From positions 73,451,663-73,515,662 of the forward strand of contig CM039211.1 in the NCBI GenBank assembly GCA_008360975.2: a stretch of 64,000 nt of DNA, given 5' to 3'. Position 1 is the first letter of the stretch; each line of letters begins with the position of its first letter. The notes under the pieces were generated by a model. It was given only the letters and a program-made list of their open reading frames with translations. It did no database searches and was not told the DNA's origin. This stretch comes from Lichenostomus cassidix (lineage: Eukaryota; Chordata; Aves; Passeriformes; Meliphagidae). The translations under genes were made by a program, and so were the position numbers. Of the stretch, positions 59,356 to 64,000 are shown piece by piece.

Positions 59356-62300
59356 GGTAGTCATGCAGACTAAAGAGCCTTAAGATTACTTTTTTAATTT
59401 ATTAGCAAGTTGTCCAATCAATCACTCAAATGGCTCCTTGTTCCTTGCAAAATCAGTCAACCTTGCACGAAAATAAATGTTGAGTTTCACTGCTAGATTT
59501 CAATTTGCTGATGTTTACTAAGATTGAGCCTGATGAGGTCAAGCAGGATAAAATATGGCAGAAGCCATCAGGGGAAGAAGTCACGTGTTTCCCCATTTTT
59601 CTAGGGCTTTGGTTCAGGTTTGTGTTAACAGTGACCTGCAGGTTTGGGAGGGTTTTACCTGGTCCCCAGGAGACCCAACCAAAAACTGCCATCTCCTGCA
59701 CCACAGCTGGGAAACCCCCTTGGGAATCAGGACAAAAATGAGGTCCTGATGAGGTGAGATGGTGGGTAGGGATGATTCACCCCTGAGGACACCCCATCAG
59801 TCTCCCAGCGTGGTGGTGCCCTGAGTCAGCCTTCCCCCAATGTGGAACCCAAACTGACCTTTCCGAGGGTTAATTCAGCAAGAAGGTAAAAGTGAGAAAG
59901 CAAGATGCCCTCCAAGCATGTTGCTGCAGACCTACAGAGACTGAAGAGCAAACACCACTATGGCAGATGCCACGGCTGGACCAGGAGGGATATCCAAAAA
60001 TACTAAAAAATACATTAAAAAATATAGGGTGATCCATGTCCCCTGCATTGCAGGACAGCAAAGAAAGAGCCCAAGTGAAACTGCCAAGTTCATGGAGTCC
60101 ACCAAACCAGAAATTTGATTCATAAACATCCTATTAGTCACTGCTACTGTCTAATTACGGTGATTAATCAATTACCACGGCTAAAAACTACTCTAGCAGA
60201 GAAGAACCCTTTTCTTGTGACCATTCTCTTTAAAAGCCAAGCAAGGCTGGAGCTACAAGGCGGTGGGGCGGGGGGGAAAATATGCAGGCACACACCAAAA
60301 ATGCCTGTCTGCCTGTCTCCAGTGGTTAGAGGAGCCAGCTGACTCCAGTTTCCTCCGTACCAGGCTTCAGGCCTCATCAGCCATGCAAATTATAGAGTAC
60401 CGTGCTGTCTGAAGGCCGAATTTCGACTCAGCTCAGAGAAAAGCCTTAGAGGAAGGGTGGGGATGAAGAAGCCAGCCAAATCCATTCATAATATTTACAG
60501 TAAATGGGCCTCTTTGCTGTTGTTTAGTATACAGTCAGCCTAATTATTTTTGAAGTTTTAATTTAAAGAACCTTCTTTATCTGCCTCTCCTTCTGCACCC
60601 CTCAAAGGTGTGGGAAAACTTTTCCCTTGTTTCAAAAAAGCAGTAGGACGGGAATCCCTTCCCCAAGCTCCAACTCAAGAGCTGGGTGGGACAAAGGGAT
60701 GCTGCAAGAGGTGAGACCCTTCCAGAATGGCCCTGCCAAAATCCATGGGGTTTTTAAGACTCCCAGGACATCCAAAGGGGCACAAAGGCACGCAGATCCC
60801 TGTGGAAAACCCCTAGAAATCCTATTTTTGCTGCGTGTGTCCCCATTGCTGTTCTGTGCTGGCGAGGAGGTGGTGCAGGTGCTCCACTGCCCTGTGCAGC
60901 CTCCAACCTTCTCCCCTTCCTTGAGGGCAACCAGAATAATCCCACTTCTGTACCCAATCAGCCAAGAGCCTCGTCTGGAAAGCACAGCCAGCTCATGAGC
61001 TGCTGCCCTGGGAGCCCCAGGTGACTCAGGGCTGCTACCAGCTCCAGAGAGCAGCAACCACCTCCATGCTCCAGCCTCAGCAGGACACACCTCTTCCCCA
61101 CCCATACCCAACCCAGATCGCAGCCAGAAACCTTCTGAGAAAGAGAAACCAGCACACAAAGGGCTCCTGACTTACTGCGATGCAAATCAGACGTGAGGAT
61201 GAGCTTGCCAAAAATCTGTCTCCCTTGGCTCGGGCTGTGCTGGAGGCTGCTGTGGCAGCATCCTGCCCATCACCTTTCTGGGGTAAATCATGCTGCAGAT
61301 GCTGAGGCCACCAGAGGCCACTGGGCCGTGCCAGCCGTGGGGTCACAGCCCCCTTCAATGCAGGTGACCATCTGGGATTGTTAGAGGATGACCTTAAAAA
61401 TCTTACAATAAAAAATAAAGCTTCACTGTTGCAAGGCAGGGAAGGTTGTCCAGAACCCAGGGATGCCCTAGGGAGGGCAGGGATGCAGCCCCCAGGAAAG
61501 CCACAGCTCCCCACTGACAACATGGAGCTGTGTGGCTTATGCATTAAAAACCTTGTTAAGACCTTAATTAAAGCTGAAGTAGAGCAGTCTAGGATTTCCA
61601 AATGGATACCCAATACACAGATGTGTGTTAGGATTTTTCCCCCCTCACTGCATTACACACACACACCCCACGGCATCACTGCTGTTCTCATTCCAGCACT
61701 GAAAAAAACCCACTCCCTGCAGCACACTGACCCAGAATTCTCCCCTAAAGCCTGAAAACAGAAGTAAATGTATGTTTCTCCCCACACCAAAAAAACAAAA
61801 AAGCCACTTTCCCCAGCAGTTTTTCCCAGAGCAGCATCTCCCTCACAGGGATGTAAACGCATGGAAAAAGCAGAGTAGGAACAAAAGTCCTTTTCACGTT
61901 CGTTGTGCCCCGCTCCATAACAATTATGAAAACTGTTTAGCTGGGCTGGCATTTGGAGCATTTACTACATTCCTGCCAATAAATTCCAGTCCCGGATCCG
62001 ATGGAAAAGGCTGCCTCCCTCCCTTTTCCCCTCCCTCCCTTGCCTTCATTCCTCCTGGCTTTCTTTACAACCTAATACCCTGTCGACGCGGGGCCAGGGC
62101 CTACTTAGGGGGAAAAAAAAACACCCAGCGCCAGACTGGAGACAGCAGGCAGACTGAAAAAGTTAATCATTACTTCTGTCTGCCTTCATAATCTAATCAC
62201 GCCTATTCCTAAGAGCAGGCGGCAGAGCACGCTGGCGTATGGGCAGGGTCACTGCTCAGGGATGGACAAATGGACACACGGACAGCACCCGGCCAGGGCA

Positions 62301-62399
62301 GGGGGCAATCAAGGGATGAACAGACAGGATGGATGGCGTTGGGAAGTTCACAAGCCTGGCCATGCACACACACCCCTCCCCTCGCCTCTCACTTTGCTC

Positions 62400-62465
62400 T
62401 GGATTAATAACGCGTAGCAATTACAGAGAATATTATATTCATTAAGTAATTAACCCTCCTGGCGC
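62400..62465. promoter_or_regulatory. AT-rich block with clustered TAAT cores (candidate enhancer)
   Basis: Within 65 bp are GGATTAATAA, GCAATTACAG, TTCATTAAG and TAATTAACC, that is, several homeodomain-type TAAT/ATTA cores, sharply bounded by GC-rich sequence. Regulatory function is inferred from composition only. Confidence 0.3.
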
Positions 62466-62650
62466 TCCGGCGGAGCTGGCACCCCCTTCTCGCAGACAGA
62501 GGCCAGCAGAGGTTTGCCCCAGGCTATAAAAGGGGCAGGTCGGCAGCACCCGGGTTAAACAGAAAACCAAAAAGCTCCCTGTGGCTCATCTCACCCCACT
62601 TAGGGTGGCAACAGCAGAGCCATGTCCCAGGAGTGGACCTGTACTGGGGT

Positions 62651-62872
62651 GTCATCACCAACACCCAGCAGTATCCTCCCATGGGGACAAAACTCCAGGG
62701 ATTTGAGGTGTCACCAACACCCAGCAGCATCCTCCCCTGGGGACAAAGCTCAGGAGAGCTGGGCATCACTGAGATGCAGCAGCATCCTCCCATGGGGATG
62801 AAACACAAGGGATTTGGGCATCACTAACACCCAGGAGCATCCTCACGCAGGGATAAAGCCATGGGGAACTGG
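62651..62872 (+). repeat. Tandem repeat, 55 bp x 4
   Basis: Four units each begin near CATCACCAACACCCAGCAG, contain CATCCTCCCATGGGGA and end in GGATTTGG or GAGCTGG. Unit length is about 55 bp, with a diverged fourth unit. It lies in the SMAD7 intron. Confidence 0.92.
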
Positions 62873-63670
62873 GGCTTGGCAAGCCCAGCACCACACCAGC
62901 TTCTCCAGAAAATAACTGCAGTGCAACTCTCAGGTGAGCCAAGGCTTGATGCTCTTGACACCCAGGATACATTTTCCATGCTTGGCTGTGACAAAGAACA
63001 GGAAAACTACAGGCCTCTGCCTATGATTTATGGGCTTGTTCCTTATCGTGAGCTAAAAAGTCTCAGACTGGCTTCCAAAGAAAATGAATTCATCAGTTCA
63101 AATGCAGTGATGTAACTTCAGGCTCCCAGCTCCTTTTCCAAATAAAACTCCTGTTACTTGATTCCTGCTTGAAGAATGATTTTATGGAGTTATTGACTCC
63201 ATTCACTCTGCCTGGGAAGGTGCTGCCTGAGCCCAGCCATGGGGTCACTGACAGCCATCCTGGCGTGGGCAAGCAGGACCTCATCTCAAGGTCTAGTTTC
63301 TTGACTATTTTGCCATTTTCCCTGCTTTTCTACTCAAAACCTCACCTTGCACACCAGTGTGCAAACAGACACTCAGCTCCTCCGGTATTATTTTGCACTA
63401 CCCACCATGGCGGGGGATCTTCCTCAGCAGTGACACCTGGCAATTTTTATCATCCACAAATTTAACCTAGAGCCTTCTATCACCAAAAATCCCTGGATCC
63501 ACAGCCAACTTCACCACTTGCAAAAGTGACAGATATCTGAATTTCCACCACCTTCCTAAATGCTGAGTTTCTCCACCACAAAGCCACCTTGTACTGATGC
63601 AGTTCTGGTTCTGTGAACAAAATCTCTTCAATCTATACAAGTATTATATAGAATTACATAGAAGTGTTGG

Positions 63671-63864
63671 ACATATTCAATATAAAATGAATATACTGAA
63701 TATATTCAACCTATATATCTGTAGAATATATACATTATATATCAACTATATCCTGTACAAATATGGAACATATTCAATATACAATGAACATACCGAATAT
63801 ATTCAACCTATTTATATATAGAATATATACACTATATATTGACTATATCCTATACAATTATATG
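63671..63864 (+). repeat. AT-rich tandem duplication, 97 bp x 2
   Basis: ACATATTCAATATAAAATGA (63671) and ACATATTCAATATACAATGA (63768) start two units that also share ATATATTCAACCTAT and ACTATATCCT. Similar but looser sequence continues to about 63900. Confidence 0.9.
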
Positions 63865-64000
63865 TATAATATACTGAATAAATCATCTCCATACATAGAG
63901 TTTGAATAGATTCTACTCACTATTTAACCATCTACAGTCTCACTTACTATATTCATCTATAAAGTACATATTTACAACTAGAGTTAAGAGCCCCAGCATT

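Larger units (their letters stand above)
52907..64000 (-). other. SMAD7: SMAD7 last intron (5' end beyond window)
   Basis: At least 11 kb upstream of the MH2 exon shows no further SMAD7 exon. I looked on the minus strand for the PY-motif and linker segment and did not find it. Human SMAD7 also has a large final intron. Contents: A-rich tracts (53800-53820, 54068-54115), a long CR1 (57583-58070), a degenerate duplicated block (59171-59355), a 55-bp tandem array (62651-62872) and an AT-rich 97-bp duplication (63671-63864). Unique AT-rich blocks at 60110-60190, 61890-62000 and 62400-62465 look like candidate regulatory elements. Elsewhere (53100-57580, 58080-59170, 60200-61890) I see nothing specific. 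Confidence 0.75.

Noticed and set aside
53000..64000. Search for the SMAD7 exon with the PY motif and linker
   Set aside because: No matching peptide or splice-site pair was found on the minus strand; the exon is presumed to lie beyond the window.

Overview
The window is vertebrate nuclear DNA, almost certainly from a bird and probably a songbird. Coding sequence is sparse and split by GT-AG introns. At least 18 CR1 retroposon tails are scattered on both strands, which is typical of avian genomes. One element near 29.9 kb has a tRNA-Ile-like head joined to a CR1 tail. That is the architecture I know as TguSINE1, a SINE family described from passerines. There are no operons, no CRISPR array and no functional tRNA or rRNA gene that I can see.

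Layout. (1) 1-24,762, plus strand: the 3' part of CTIF, with three coding exons (8022-8177, 22622-22675, 24547-24762) that encode the last 141 residues and the stop codon. They are separated by introns carrying CR1 copies. (2) 24,763 to about 28.0-29.05 kb: the CTIF 3' UTR, with two candidate poly(A) signals. (3) About 29.05-51.0 kb: intergenic DNA between two convergent genes. It holds the SINE, a 55-bp minisatellite, a 20-bp minisatellite, a roughly 440-bp sequence present twice at about 98% identity, an old CR1/L3-like element, several young CR1 tails and a compound hexanucleotide microsatellite. (4) About 51.0-52,906, minus strand: the last exon of SMAD7, made of a 3' UTR of about 1.35 kb and the complete MH2 domain to the stop codon. 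(5) 52,907-64,000: the large last intron of SMAD7. It has one long CR1, several short tandem duplications and some unique AT-rich blocks that look like candidate conserved non-coding elements. The upstream SMAD7 exons were not found and presumably lie beyond 64,000.

The two genes are unrelated in pathway. CTIF acts in translation initiation on mRNAs bound by the nuclear cap-binding complex. SMAD7 is the inhibitory SMAD of TGF-beta/BMP signalling. Their tail-to-tail arrangement is the one I recall for human 18q21. I found no new gene system. The points most worth following are the SINE, the duplicated segment with a sharp identity boundary at a CR1, CR1 insertions close to all three CTIF exons, and a degenerate duplicated block in the SMAD7 intron.
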